NCBI GenBank assembly: GCA_015067825.1
Contig: SVLQ01000001.1
Location: forward strand, 262,485-326,484
Direction: 5' to 3'
DNA: 64,000 nucleotides
Source: Oscillospiraceae bacterium
GTDB lineage: Bacteria; Bacillota; Clostridia; Oscillospirales; QAMX01
The notes under the pieces were generated by a model. That model saw only the letters and a list, made by a program, of their open reading frames with translations, searched no databases and was not told the DNA's origin. Shown one piece after another: positions 57,431 to 64,000 of the stretch (position 1 is its first letter; each line of letters begins with the position of its first letter). The position numbers and the translations under genes are program-made.

Positions 57431-57925
57431 CTATACCGCAAACGCGACGGAACGCGCGTATTCGAAAAACACAGGTGTCATTTCTTCGGCATCATCTGTC
57501 TCGCAGACAAACTGGATCATCCAGAAGGTTTCACCGTTCTGGTAAACAAACGCCATAAACGAGCAATCTTTATCGAGCACTTCCTGTTCAAACGTAAAGT
57601 AGACGAGATTGCCATCGGTTTGAACGAACGCGTTGACCTGATCCAACTTATTGAGCAGAATCACCGATTCGGCATACTCTGTCAGTGTCATCTCCGGATC
57701 AAACGACGCGCCGCGATCTTTCAGCACGGTCACCATCGCATCATCGGTCTCATAACAAGCCGTCTGTGCAAGCATCGGTTTCTCGGCAAACGCATCCGTC
57801 AGCGTAATCGACATTTCCTCGACGGTGAATGTCTTTTTGTCCGGCTCAGCCGAACAGGCACAAGCAAAGATCAGGAACAGGAGTGCAACCATTGAAAGAA
57901 ACGCTCTGCGAAATATTTTGTTCAT
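57431..57925 (-). CDS. lipoprotein, unknown function
   Basis: 164 residues from the ATG at 57925 ('aagggga' RBS). Signal peptide with lipobox ending 'IFACAC', then a small beta-rich domain ('TVEEMSITLTDAFAEKPML', 'YFTFEQEVLDKDCSFMAFVYQ' in pieces) of the kind seen in DUF-type stress or psbP-like lipoproteins in Clostridia; not a recognised family. It has its own promoter and lies 22 bases before ktrB, so the three genes probably form one transcript. Confidence 0.7.
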   Translation of the reverse strand: MNKIFRRAFLSMVALLFLIFACACSAEPDKKTFTVEEMSITLTDAFAEKPMLAQTACYETDDAMVTVLKDRGASFDPEMTLTEYAESVILLNKLDQVNAFVQTDGNLVYFTFEQEVLDKDCSFMAFVYQNGETFWMIQFVCETDDAEEMTPVFFEYARSVAFAV

Positions 57926-57955
57926 ACAAGTTCCCCTTCCTGCTGATTTTTTATT

Positions 57956-57984
57956 ATTATACACCATCTGGGCTTATTTGGCAA
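57956..57984 (-). promoter_or_regulatory. sigma-A promoter for lipoprotein-ktrBA
   Basis: Minus strand TTGCCA, 17 bases, TATAAT, about 30 bases before the lipoprotein ATG. Confidence 0.7.
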
Positions 57985-57991
57985 CGTTTCC

Positions 57992-58705
57992 CTATTTTGT
58001 CTCCCACCCCGGCAGCGGCAGACGCTGGATCGCCCCAAAGACTTTTTCGTAGATATCCGCCCGCTCCAGCTTGAGCGATTCGGCAATTTCTTTGACGCGG
58101 TGGCGTTTGGAATTGGTGTCGGCCGGACATGCATTCTTGACGACCGGCAGCTCCAACTTGCGCGCCAGCGCTTTGATCTCGAACTCGCGGCAATACAGAA
58201 GCGGGCGCAACAGGGTCACACCGCATCGGTCGAGATAAGTCACCGGCGTAAAACAGGAAAGGCGCCCTTCGTAGATCAGCGACATCAGGAAGGTATCGAC
58301 GGCGTCGTCGAGATGGTGTCCGAGCGCGACCTTTGAGCAGCCCAATTCCAGTGCGGCATTGTTCAGCGCACCGCGGCGCATATTCGCGCAGAGCGAACAC
58401 GGGTTAGATTCCTTGCGGATGTCGAATACGATGGTTTTGATATCGGTTTTGACGACCTTGTACGGTACCTCCAGAGTTTCGCAGAGGCGGGCCACTGGCG
58501 AAAAATCCATTTCGTCGTACCCGAGATCCAGACTGATCGCCTTCACTTCAAACTTCTTGGGATAAAATCTCGACAGCTGTGCCAGCGCACAGAGCGCGGC
58601 CAAGCTGTCCTTACCGCCCGAAACTCCGACGGCGATCGAATCGCCTTCGGCGATCATATCGAAATCTTCGACGCAGCGGCGAACGTGGCTGAGGATCTTC
58701 TGCAT
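57992..58705 (-). CDS. TtcA/TilS-family PP-loop protein (probable tRNA 2-thiolation)
   Basis: 237 residues from the ATG at 58705 ('agggga' RBS). ATP pyrophosphatase loop 'GVSGGKDSLAAL' and the Cys pair 'NPCSLCANMRRG' are typical of TtcA, which inserts sulphur at C32 of tRNAs using an Fe-S cluster, and 'ALGHHLDDAVDTFLM' is the third conserved region. It matches the short single-domain Firmicute TtcA-like group. Substrate tRNA unknown. It is divergent from trmB, both being tRNA genes. Confidence 0.85.
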   Translation of the reverse strand: MQKILSHVRRCVEDFDMIAEGDSIAVGVSGGKDSLAALCALAQLSRFYPKKFEVKAISLDLGYDEMDFSPVARLCETLEVPYKVVKTDIKTIVFDIRKESNPCSLCANMRRGALNNAALELGCSKVALGHHLDDAVDTFLMSLIYEGRLSCFTPVTYLDRCGVTLLRPLLYCREFEIKALARKLELPVVKNACPADTNSKRHRVKEIAESLKLERADIYEKVFGAIQRLPLPGWETK

Positions 58706-58756
58706 AGTGGGTTCCCCTGTTCCGATGGTTTTCCGTTTTTCGTTACGGTCTGTCTT

Positions 58757-58786
58757 ATTGTAACACAGATCGCTTTCCTCCGTCAA
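58757..58786 (-). promoter_or_regulatory. sigma-A promoter for the TtcA-like gene
   Basis: Minus strand TTGACG, 18 bases, TACAAT. The nearest promoter element of trmB lies 8 bases away. Confidence 0.6.
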
Positions 58787-58794
58787 GTTTTCGC

Positions 58795-58823
58795 TTGCAA
58801 GAGACCCCCAGGCGTGGTATAAT
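58795..58823 (+). promoter_or_regulatory. sigma-A promoter for trmB
   Basis: TTGCAA (58795-58800), 17 bases, TATAAT (58818-58823) with TGG extension, 48 bases before the ATG. Confidence 0.75.
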
Positions 58824-58871
58824 GAAGATAACTATGAATTGTTTGAATGATATTCGGAGGGAATTTTCCGT

Positions 58872-59531
58872 ATGGGTCGAATGAGAAGAAAAAAGAATCT
58901 GGTCCCGCGCATGGAGCGCTGTGCCGAATGGCAGATCTGTCCGCCGCTGCCGGCTCCCGGTTCGTGGCGCAGCCGCCTCGGTATCGCAGATGATGCGCGT
59001 CTCGCTTTGGAGATCGGCTGCGGGAAAGGCGGCTTCGCCGTCAAGACCGCGCTTGCAAACCCGGAAACGCATCTGATCGCGATGGATCGCGTCAACGAAG
59101 CGCTGATTGTCGGGATGGAACGGGCGAAGGCAGAAAACGTGCCGAACCTGCGTTTTTTGAGCAGCGACTGCGTGTACCTCGACGAGCTGTTTGCGCCGGG
59201 CGAGATCGACGTGATCTACTTGAACTTCTCCGATCCCTGGCCGAGCAAACGCCATGCCAAGCGCCGACTGACCTACCGGGATTTTCTCTCGCGCTACCAC
59301 AAGGTTTTGCGGCCGGAAGGAATGCTCTACTTCAAAACCGATAACCGCGATCTCTTTGACTTCAGTTTGGAGGAATTTGCGGCGTGCGGCCTCTTTGAGT
59401 TGAGCGGCTTCACCAACGATCTGCACGCGACGGATATCCCCAACATCACCACGGAATACGAAGAAAAATTCTCCGCCGCCGGTGTGCCGATCAACCGTCT
59501 CGCCGCGCAAAAGAAGGAGAAAGAGGCATGA
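58872..59531 (+). CDS. trmB: tRNA (guanine-N7-)-methyltransferase
   Basis: 219 residues, normal for TrmB, which methylates G46 of tRNAs with SAM. 'LALEIGCGKGGFAV' is the SAM loop, 'MDRVNEALIVGM' and 'NFSDPWPSKRHAKRRLT' the TrmB signature, and 'YFKTDNRDLFDFSLE' and 'TTEYEEKF' the C-terminal signatures. RBS is a weak 'ggaggg' at 58857. It overlaps the following gene by four bases (ATGA). Confidence 0.96.
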   Translation: MGRMRRKKNLVPRMERCAEWQICPPLPAPGSWRSRLGIADDARLALEIGCGKGGFAVKTALANPETHLIAMDRVNEALIVGMERAKAENVPNLRFLSSDCVYLDELFAPGEIDVIYLNFSDPWPSKRHAKRRLTYRDFLSRYHKVLRPEGMLYFKTDNRDLFDFSLEEFAACGLFELSGFTNDLHATDIPNITTEYEEKFSAAGVPINRLAAQKKEKEA

Positions 59532-60100
59532 AGCGCACGATTTTCGGCATCAAAAAAAGCGGTCAGTCGTGTTTGACCGCTCATATTAAACGTGCATATC
59601 GTCTGATCGGCAGCGCAACGCCGATCAGCGCGGATTGCGGCGAGCTCTGCGGTGCCGCCTGCTGTTCGTCTCCGGAGGGTGCGGAGAGCGAATATGGTAT
59701 GCTCCTGTTTCCGGGCGAAGAGTTGCTTTTGAAAAACGATCCGCACTTTACGCTCTCGAAATTGCCGTCCGCGCCCGGATTCTCCGGCTCGGTTTGGTTT
59801 GCGACCTGCGACGGAAGCTGCGACCGCAAGCATCGACCGCTTTCGTGTCGGATTTTCCCGGCAATCCCCTACCTCGCACCGTCGCAGCGCAAAAGCAAGG
59901 AAGTGTTCCCGGCGGTGATTCCCGACCCGCGCGCAGCGATTGTTTGCCCGCTCGTCGCCCACGGTGCCAACCATATCGAAGAGCAGTTCTGCGAAGCGGT
60001 CGCAAAGGCGGCTGTCTCGCTGATGAAATGCCCGGTGCACAAAAAGTTTCTGGCCGCGCTGTCGGCGCTCTGCGATGACTACCGCAGATTTTTGGGTTGA
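59528..60100 (+). CDS. Cys-rich YkgJ-like protein, unknown
   Basis: 190 residues with multiple Cys in family-like arrangement: 'CGELCGAACC', 'ATCDGSCDRKHRPLSCRIFP' and 'CPLVAHG', 'KCPVHK'. The RPLSCRIFP string is the tell-tale of the YkgJ metal (Fe-S/zinc) chelating family. The ATG overlaps the trmB stop (ATGA), so it is expressed with trmB. The function of YkgJ proteins is not settled; a role near tRNA is only positional. Confidence 0.75.
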   Translation: MKRTIFGIKKSGQSCLTAHIKRAYRLIGSATPISADCGELCGAACCSSPEGAESEYGMLLFPGEELLLKNDPHFTLSKLPSAPGFSGSVWFATCDGSCDRKHRPLSCRIFPAIPYLAPSQRKSKEVFPAVIPDPRAAIVCPLVAHGANHIEEQFCEAVAKAAVSLMKCPVHKKFLAALSALCDDYRRFLG

Positions 60101-60103
60101 GGC

Positions 60104-60553
60104 TTAAAAAACAAAGAGTTTCTGGCCGAAAAAGCTGATGACAAAAACCGTCACGTCGGTGATGACCTTGGCCACGATCGGATGGATCCCAAAGACATTG
60201 TGCAGCGGTGCAATGCAGAAGTTGCCTAAGATGGCTACAACGATGGCAAGGATCATGTACTTCACAAAGCGGCCGAAAAGCCCCGGTTTTCCGCGTTGGC
60301 CAAAGACTAGATAGTTGTTTACATAAAAGTTTTCGATAGCGCTGATGATGCGCGCAGCACTGTAGGCGATGTTGACTGCGGTCAGATCAAACAGGTGTCT
60401 ACCAAACGGCGCAACTGCGCAGGTATAGTCTTCGCCGTGTAGCAGGTATAGAACGGTCAGATAGACCGCATAGTCCAGCACTGTTGATAAAAGAGATGAA
60501 ATTGTGTATAAAACCGTCTCTTTGACGTTGACGGTTTTTCCGCAAAACTTCAT
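60104..60553 (-). CDS. GtrA-like family membrane protein
   Basis: 149 residues, four membrane helices. The family motif region 'ARIISAIENFYVNNYLVF' (conserved N-F-x-x-N-x-x-x-F) is clear, and the end 'FFGQKLFVF' matches the GtrA C-terminus. GtrA-like proteins are thought to flip or position undecaprenyl-phosphate-linked sugars. It is divergent from the GT2 gene, whose product makes such lipid-linked sugars. Confidence 0.88.
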   Translation of the reverse strand: MKFCGKTVNVKETVLYTISSLLSTVLDYAVYLTVLYLLHGEDYTCAVAPFGRHLFDLTAVNIAYSAARIISAIENFYVNNYLVFGQRGKPGLFGRFVKYMILAIVVAILGNFCIAPLHNVFGIHPIVAKVITDVTVFVISFFGQKLFVF

Positions 60554-60637
60554 GGATCGGTGATTCCCCTCTTACGATAGTTTTTCTATTTTACTACTGC
60601 TTCTATTTTTTATGTATGAAAGGCAGATGAGTATGCT

Positions 60638-61675
60638 ATGGATCGCTGTGTTCTGATCCCCTCATACCGCCCCGACCAAACGCTTTTGCAAACAATTGCT
60701 TCGATGCAGGCCGTCGGCTTCACAAAGATCGTGGTCGTCGACGACGGTTCCGGCCCGGTCTACGCTTCGATTTTCAGCAAAGCGGCGGCCAACGGAGCGA
60801 CCGTTCTGCACCACACCGTCAACATGGGCAAAGGCCGCGCCATGAAAACGGGCTTCTGCCATATTTTGGAAGCTTTTCCGCAATGTACAGCCGTTACCGT
60901 CGACGGCGACGGACAACACAAAGCGGAAGACGCATGGAAAGCCGCCGACCTCGCGGCCAAACACCCCGAGGCTTTGGTTTTAGGGTGTCGGGATTTTTCC
61001 CGGCAGAAGGCGATCCCGCTGCCGAATCTGATCGGCAATCTTTCGACCAAGGCGGCGTTCTTTCTTCTCACAGGGATCCGCTTTACCGATACGCAATGCG
61101 GTCTGCGCGCGTATCCCCCTGCGCTGATGCGCACGGCCTGCGGGATCTCGGGAGATCGGTTTGAATTTGAGAGCAACACCCTGCTTGCCGTGCGTGCAAA
61201 AAAACTGCAGGTCGTTGAGTTCCCGATCAACGTACACTACGAACCCAAGGAAGACTACGTGACGACTTATCAAAAAGGCACCGACTCGGCCCGAATCCTG
61301 CGCTGTCTGATGGATTTCGCCTTGCTGCCCATCTTGTTTGGCTTGTTGAGTTCGCTGTTGGTGCTGACGCTGACGAACACGGTTCCCGGATCGGAAACGA
61401 TGCTCGGTATCCTCGCAGGTGTCGGCGTGACCGTTGGCAAGCTGCTGTTGGCGCTTTGCTCGGTCAAAAAACTCGCGCTTACCTTCCACGCGCTCGAATC
61501 CGGTATCGTTTACGGCGCGCTGTTTATGCTGCTTTGTGCACTCGGCTGTTCGGCAGTCGGCGCGTTTTGGATCCTGTTCGTCCCGTTTGCGCTGCTCTCC
61601 TACCCGCTCTACCGCATGCTCAACTACGGACGTTGTCCGCGTCGGATCCGCGTAAGATCGCGGCATTGCGCTTGA
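60638..61675 (+). CDS. GT2 family polyprenyl-phosphate glycosyltransferase
   Basis: 345 residues. The N-terminal GT-A domain has 'VLIPSYRP', 'VVVDDGSG', 'VNMGKGRAMKTGF' and 'AVTVDGDGQHK' (catalytic DxD-like DGDGQ). A hydrophobic C-terminal region with about four helices (residues 225-330) anchors it in the membrane, as in DPM1-type polyprenol phosphate mannosyl- or glucosyltransferases. It probably loads a sugar on undecaprenyl phosphate for the divergent GtrA-like protein. Its last 56 bases overlap the convergent queG-like gene. Confidence 0.88.
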   Translation: MDRCVLIPSYRPDQTLLQTIASMQAVGFTKIVVVDDGSGPVYASIFSKAAANGATVLHHTVNMGKGRAMKTGFCHILEAFPQCTAVTVDGDGQHKAEDAWKAADLAAKHPEALVLGCRDFSRQKAIPLPNLIGNLSTKAAFFLLTGIRFTDTQCGLRAYPPALMRTACGISGDRFEFESNTLLAVRAKKLQVVEFPINVHYEPKEDYVTTYQKGTDSARILRCLMDFALLPILFGLLSSLLVLTLTNTVPGSETMLGILAGVGVTVGKLLLALCSVKKLALTFHALESGIVYGALFMLLCALGCSAVGAFWILFVPFALLSYPLYRMLNYGRCPRRIRVRSRHCA

Positions 61676-62429
61676 TAACGCTGCCGCCGCGCCAGATAAA
61701 TGCGCGATCGGCGTATTTCCGTTCGATCGCGCGGTTGGATAAGACCGACAGCTCATCCGCACAAAACCGATATACAAGCTCCTCGCAGAATGCGGGGAGC
61801 TTTGTTTTTTCAACAGTTTGGTTGGCCGGGCAAACGTCCTGGCAAATATCACAGCCCCATGCCGTTTGACAGCGGCGCATCAGGTCTTCTTCCTCTGCGG
61901 TCAGTTCGCCGCGGCGTTGGGTGATCTCCGAAAGGCATCCGTGCCCTTGTGTCGGACAGGCACGGCGGCAGGCTCCGCAGCAAATACAGCGAGACGGTTC
62001 TCGCAAATGCGTAACATCTCCGGAAAAATCGCCGCAGATCTCGCCCAAAAAGACGTAGCTGCCATAGCGTTTGGTGAGCAACAGACCGTTTTCGCCGATC
62101 TCGCCCAGCCCGGCGGCGGCAGCAAGCGCCACCTCGCGAAACGGCGAAACGTCGGCGTAGTTTGCCAGGCAGGCTTCTTTTGCACCGCAAACCACAACAG
62201 CATCGGCAAACAACGCCCGAAGAACGCGGTGATAGTCGCGGCCGCGGGCATACTTTGAGATCTCACCCTCGGTATTGCCGCAGAAATACGGCACCGCGGC
62301 AAGAATCACCGTGCTCCCCTGCGGCAGCTTTGCGCCGGGCAACAGATAATCCCTCGCCTCGGTCATGGAAACCGCAGCGGTCAAAGCACCCGCATTTTCT
62401 TCCAGAAAACGCCGGATGGCCGAGGTCAT
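61620..62429 (-). CDS. queG: QueG-like iron-sulfur epoxyqueuosine reductase, short form
   Basis: 269 residues from the ATG at 62429 (RBS 'ggaaagga'), overlapping the upstream FolT stop (ATGA). The C-terminal half carries two 4Fe-4S motifs: 'CICCGACRRACP' and 'WGCDICQDVCP' as in QueG, which makes queuosine in tRNA using cobalamin. 'AAAAGLGEIGENGLLLTKRYG' precedes them as in QueG. It is shorter at the N-terminus and C-terminus than full-length QueG (about 350-380), so it may be a short subfamily with other substrate. Its 3' end overlaps the convergent GT2 gene. Confidence 0.75.
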   Translation of the reverse strand: MTSAIRRFLEENAGALTAAVSMTEARDYLLPGAKLPQGSTVILAAVPYFCGNTEGEISKYARGRDYHRVLRALFADAVVVCGAKEACLANYADVSPFREVALAAAAGLGEIGENGLLLTKRYGSYVFLGEICGDFSGDVTHLREPSRCICCGACRRACPTQGHGCLSEITQRRGELTAEEEDLMRRCQTAWGCDICQDVCPANQTVEKTKLPAFCEELVYRFCADELSVLSNRAIERKYADRAFIWRGGSVIKRNAAILRGSDADNVRS

Positions 62430-62974
62430 CGGTTTTCCTTTCCGATCAAGCCATCGAACATATGCGTTTTGCCAAGACGATACCAGACAAACCACAGAAC
62501 AAACGAATAGAGTGGAATACTGGCAAGGCGCAGTGGCAGTTTCGTTACAAAAATCGTCCAATACGGCAAACCGTAGAACCCGCTCATGATCCAGCTGTTG
62601 ATCAGAAGATCGCAGAAAACGGTCACGAGCGCGACCGAAATCAGAATGCGCACAAGCGATGCCGGCTTCTTCCAAAGCAGCAAGCCGTAGAGCACACCGC
62701 GCAGCGCGCAGTTAGCCGTTACCGGCAAATAAAGGCTCAGACCGCCGCTGTTCAAAAGCATGCCGACAAGATCGCCGGCAACGCAGTTGACGAGTGCAAT
62801 GATCGGCCCGAACAAGATCCCGCTCAAGCCATGCGAGAGAAACTGCAGGCTATAGCGGTCGTAGGGGTATATCTCCCAACGGAGAAAACGCGTAAAGATC
62901 ACGTCGAGCGCAATCAAAAGCGCAGAAAACACAAGAATGCGCGTGCTTTTATACAGACTTTTTCTGCTTTTCAT
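62426..62974 (-). CDS. folT: folate-family ECF transporter S component
   Basis: 182-residue membrane protein with five to six helices. 'FLRWEIYPYDRYSLQFLSHGLSGILFGP' in pieces and 'GDLVGMLLNSGG' match FolT-type vitamin-binding S components of energy-coupling factor transporters. It needs the shared EcfA/EcfT module, which is not in the window. Folate specificity is inferred from family similarity. Expressed with queG and probably ruvB (46-base gap). Confidence 0.85.
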   Translation of the reverse strand: MKSRKSLYKSTRILVFSALLIALDVIFTRFLRWEIYPYDRYSLQFLSHGLSGILFGPIIALVNCVAGDLVGMLLNSGGLSLYLPVTANCALRGVLYGLLLWKKPASLVRILISVALVTVFCDLLINSWIMSGFYGLPYWTIFVTKLPLRLASIPLYSFVLWFVWYRLGKTHMFDGLIGKENR

Positions 62975-63020
62975 GTAGTAAGATCCTCATATCGTAAAGA
63001 GCGGTTTGTGCTCACTTGTA

Positions 63021-64000
63021 TCATTCGTTATCCAGCGTCAGCTGCTGATTGGCTCCCATCGCCGTATGCGGCGGCTTCATGCCAAGGTGAGCATAGGCAG
63101 CAGGAGTGGCACAGCGGCCGCGCGGTGTGCGGTTCAAAAAACCGATCTGCATCAGATACGGTTCGTAGACGTCTTCGATCGTAGCGGCATCCTCACCGAT
63201 GGTCGCAGCCAAGGTTTCCAGACCGACCGGGCCGCCGTTGTAGTGTTCGATCACGCCTTTTAGCATCCGGCGGTCGAGCGCATCGAGGCCGAGCGCGTCG
63301 ATCTCGAGCATATTCAGCGACATATCGGCAACTTCTTTGGTGATGATCCCCTGCGCACGGATCTGGGCGAAGTCGCGTACACGGCGCAGCAGACGGTTGG
63401 CGATACGCGGCGTCCCGCGCGAACGCGCCGCGATCTCCAGCGCGCCGCCGGCTTCGATCTCGATCTGCAAGATCGCAGCACTTCTGCGCACAATCAGCGC
63501 GAGTTCTTCGGGCGTATAGAGTTCCAAACGCATGATCACGCCAAAACGGTCGCGGAGCGGGGCGGTCAGATTGCCCGCACGCGTCGTCGCGCCGATCAGC
63601 GTGAATTTCGGCAGCGAGATGCGCAGCGATTCAGCACCCATGCCTTTGCCCATGATGATATCGAACGCATAGTCCTCCATCGCCGGGTACAAAACCTCTT
63701 CGACCGCCGGATTCAGACGGTGGATCTCGTCGACGAAAAGGATATCGTTTTCATTCAGCTTAGAAAGCAGCGTGGCCAAGTCCTTCGCCTTTTCAATGGC
63801 CGGGCCGCTGGTCACACGCAGAGAAACGCCCATCTCGTTGGCGATAACGCCGGCCAGCGTCGTTTTGCCCAGTCCCGGAGGGCCGTAGAGAAGGCAATGA
63901 TCCATCGGTTCGCCGCGCAGACGCGCCGCGTTGATGTAGACGTTCAGCAACTCCTTGGCCTTGGACTGGCCGAGATATTCGTTCAGAACACGCGGCCGCA
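63021..64000 (-). CDS. ruvB: Holliday junction branch migration helicase RuvB, 5' end cut by window
   Basis: At least 326 residues; the frame runs on to the window edge, where '[18 protein letters not shown]' corresponds to the usual RuvB N-terminus, so little is missing. Walker A 'GPPGLGKTT', Walker B '[10 protein letters not shown]', sensor '[18 protein letters not shown]', and the C-terminal winged helix '[20 protein letters not shown]' in pieces. Drives branch migration of Holliday junctions with RuvA. The end '[17 protein letters not shown]' is diagnostic. The start lies beyond 64000. Confidence 0.97.
   Translation of the reverse strand, partial: RPRVLNEYLGQSKAKELLNVYINAARLRGEPMDHCLLYGPPGLGKTTLAGVIANEMGVSLRVTSGPAIEKAKDLATLLSKLNENDILFVDEIHRLNPAVEEVLYPAMEDYAFDIIMGKGMGAESLRISLPKFTLIGATTRAGNLTAPLRDRFGVIMRLELYTPEELALIVRRSAAILQIEIEAGGALEIAARSRGTPRIANRLLRRVRDFAQIRAQGIITKEVADMSLNMLEIDALGLDALDRRMLKGVIEHYNGGPVGLETLAATIGEDAATIEDVYEPYLMQIGFLNRTPRGRCATPAAYAHLGMKPPHTAMGANQQLTLDNE

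Overview
The window looks like chromosome from an anaerobic, low-to-moderate-GC member of the Clostridia (Bacillota). The evidence is a Firmicute-length rpoC, a SigH-like sigma factor, a GerMN-domain protein, a SpoIVFB-like M50 protease, a DacF-type carboxypeptidase, an [FeFe] hydrogenase, an ECF-type folate transporter, and consensus sigma-A promoters. Family-level placement (a gut Oscillospirales- or Christensenellales-like lineage) is only a guess. No prophage, insertion sequence or CRISPR array was found. Both ends cut genes: an aminotransferase on the left and ruvB on the right.

Layout. 1-5.3 kb (+): aminotransferase, trpS, a WecA/TagO-type lipid-carrier glycosyltransferase, UDP-GlcNAc 2-epimerase and a membrane-anchored protein. 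5.3-6.2 kb (-): a compact operon of three small unknown genes. 6.3-8.5 kb (+): a membrane protein, a DUF1015 protein and a cytidine-deaminase-like enzyme. 8.5-12.6 kb (-): a YdcF-like protein, an ABC-F ATPase and DacF. 13.1-16.2 kb (+): response regulator, histidine kinase and GerMN protein. 16.2-19.9 kb (-): a SIS isomerase with a deoxyhypusine-synthase-like protein, and a monomeric [FeFe] hydrogenase with a FlK-like thioesterase. 20.0-25.8 kb (+): tRNA-Gln, then a GH78 rhamnosidase, a beta-helix protein, a NodB deacetylase and an M48 protease. 25.9-30.3 kb (-): Nudix, cyclophilin, lipoprotein, GNAT, WYL regulator and histidine phosphatase. 30.4-36.0 kb (+): ECF sigma and membrane partner, a beta-propeller protein, two tandem identical tRNA-Ala genes, and a surface protein with a zinc-ribbon tail. 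36.1-40.6 kb (-): phosphodiesterase, a tiny GADGPT-motif lipoprotein, a radical-SAM pair and a SpoIVFB-like protease with a small partner. 40.8-43.1 kb (+): a polar amino acid ABC transporter whose binding protein appears circularly permuted. 43.2-46.3 kb (-): nucleotidyltransferase, sirtuin, a kinase-GNAT fusion behind a leader-peptide attenuator, and tRNA-Val. 46.5-53.9 kb (-): rpoC and rpoB, the latter with an apparent one-base frameshift. 54.2-55.3 kb (+): SigH-like sigma and a zinc-ribbon protein. 55.4-58.7 kb (-): Ktr/Trk potassium uptake genes, a lipoprotein and a TtcA-like enzyme. 58.9-61.7 kb: trmB, a Cys-rich protein, GtrA and a GT2 glycosyltransferase. 61.6-64 kb (-): QueG-like protein, FolT and ruvB.

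Functional threads. Cell-envelope polymer synthesis is represented by wecA/tagO, mnaA, dacF, GT2 and gtrA. Intracellular breakdown of rhamnose-containing oligosaccharides is suggested by a GH78 enzyme and neighbours that all lack signal peptides. tRNA and translation are served by trpS, ABC-F, ttcA-like, trmB, queG-like and four tRNA genes. Regulation involves a two-component system, an ECF module, SigH and a WYL regulator. The observations most worth follow-up are the permuted binding protein, the leader peptide/terminator upstream of the kinase-GNAT gene, the GADGPT micro-lipoprotein, the hydrogenase-thioesterase pair, the SIS/deoxyhypusine-synthase-like pair, and the rpoB frameshift.
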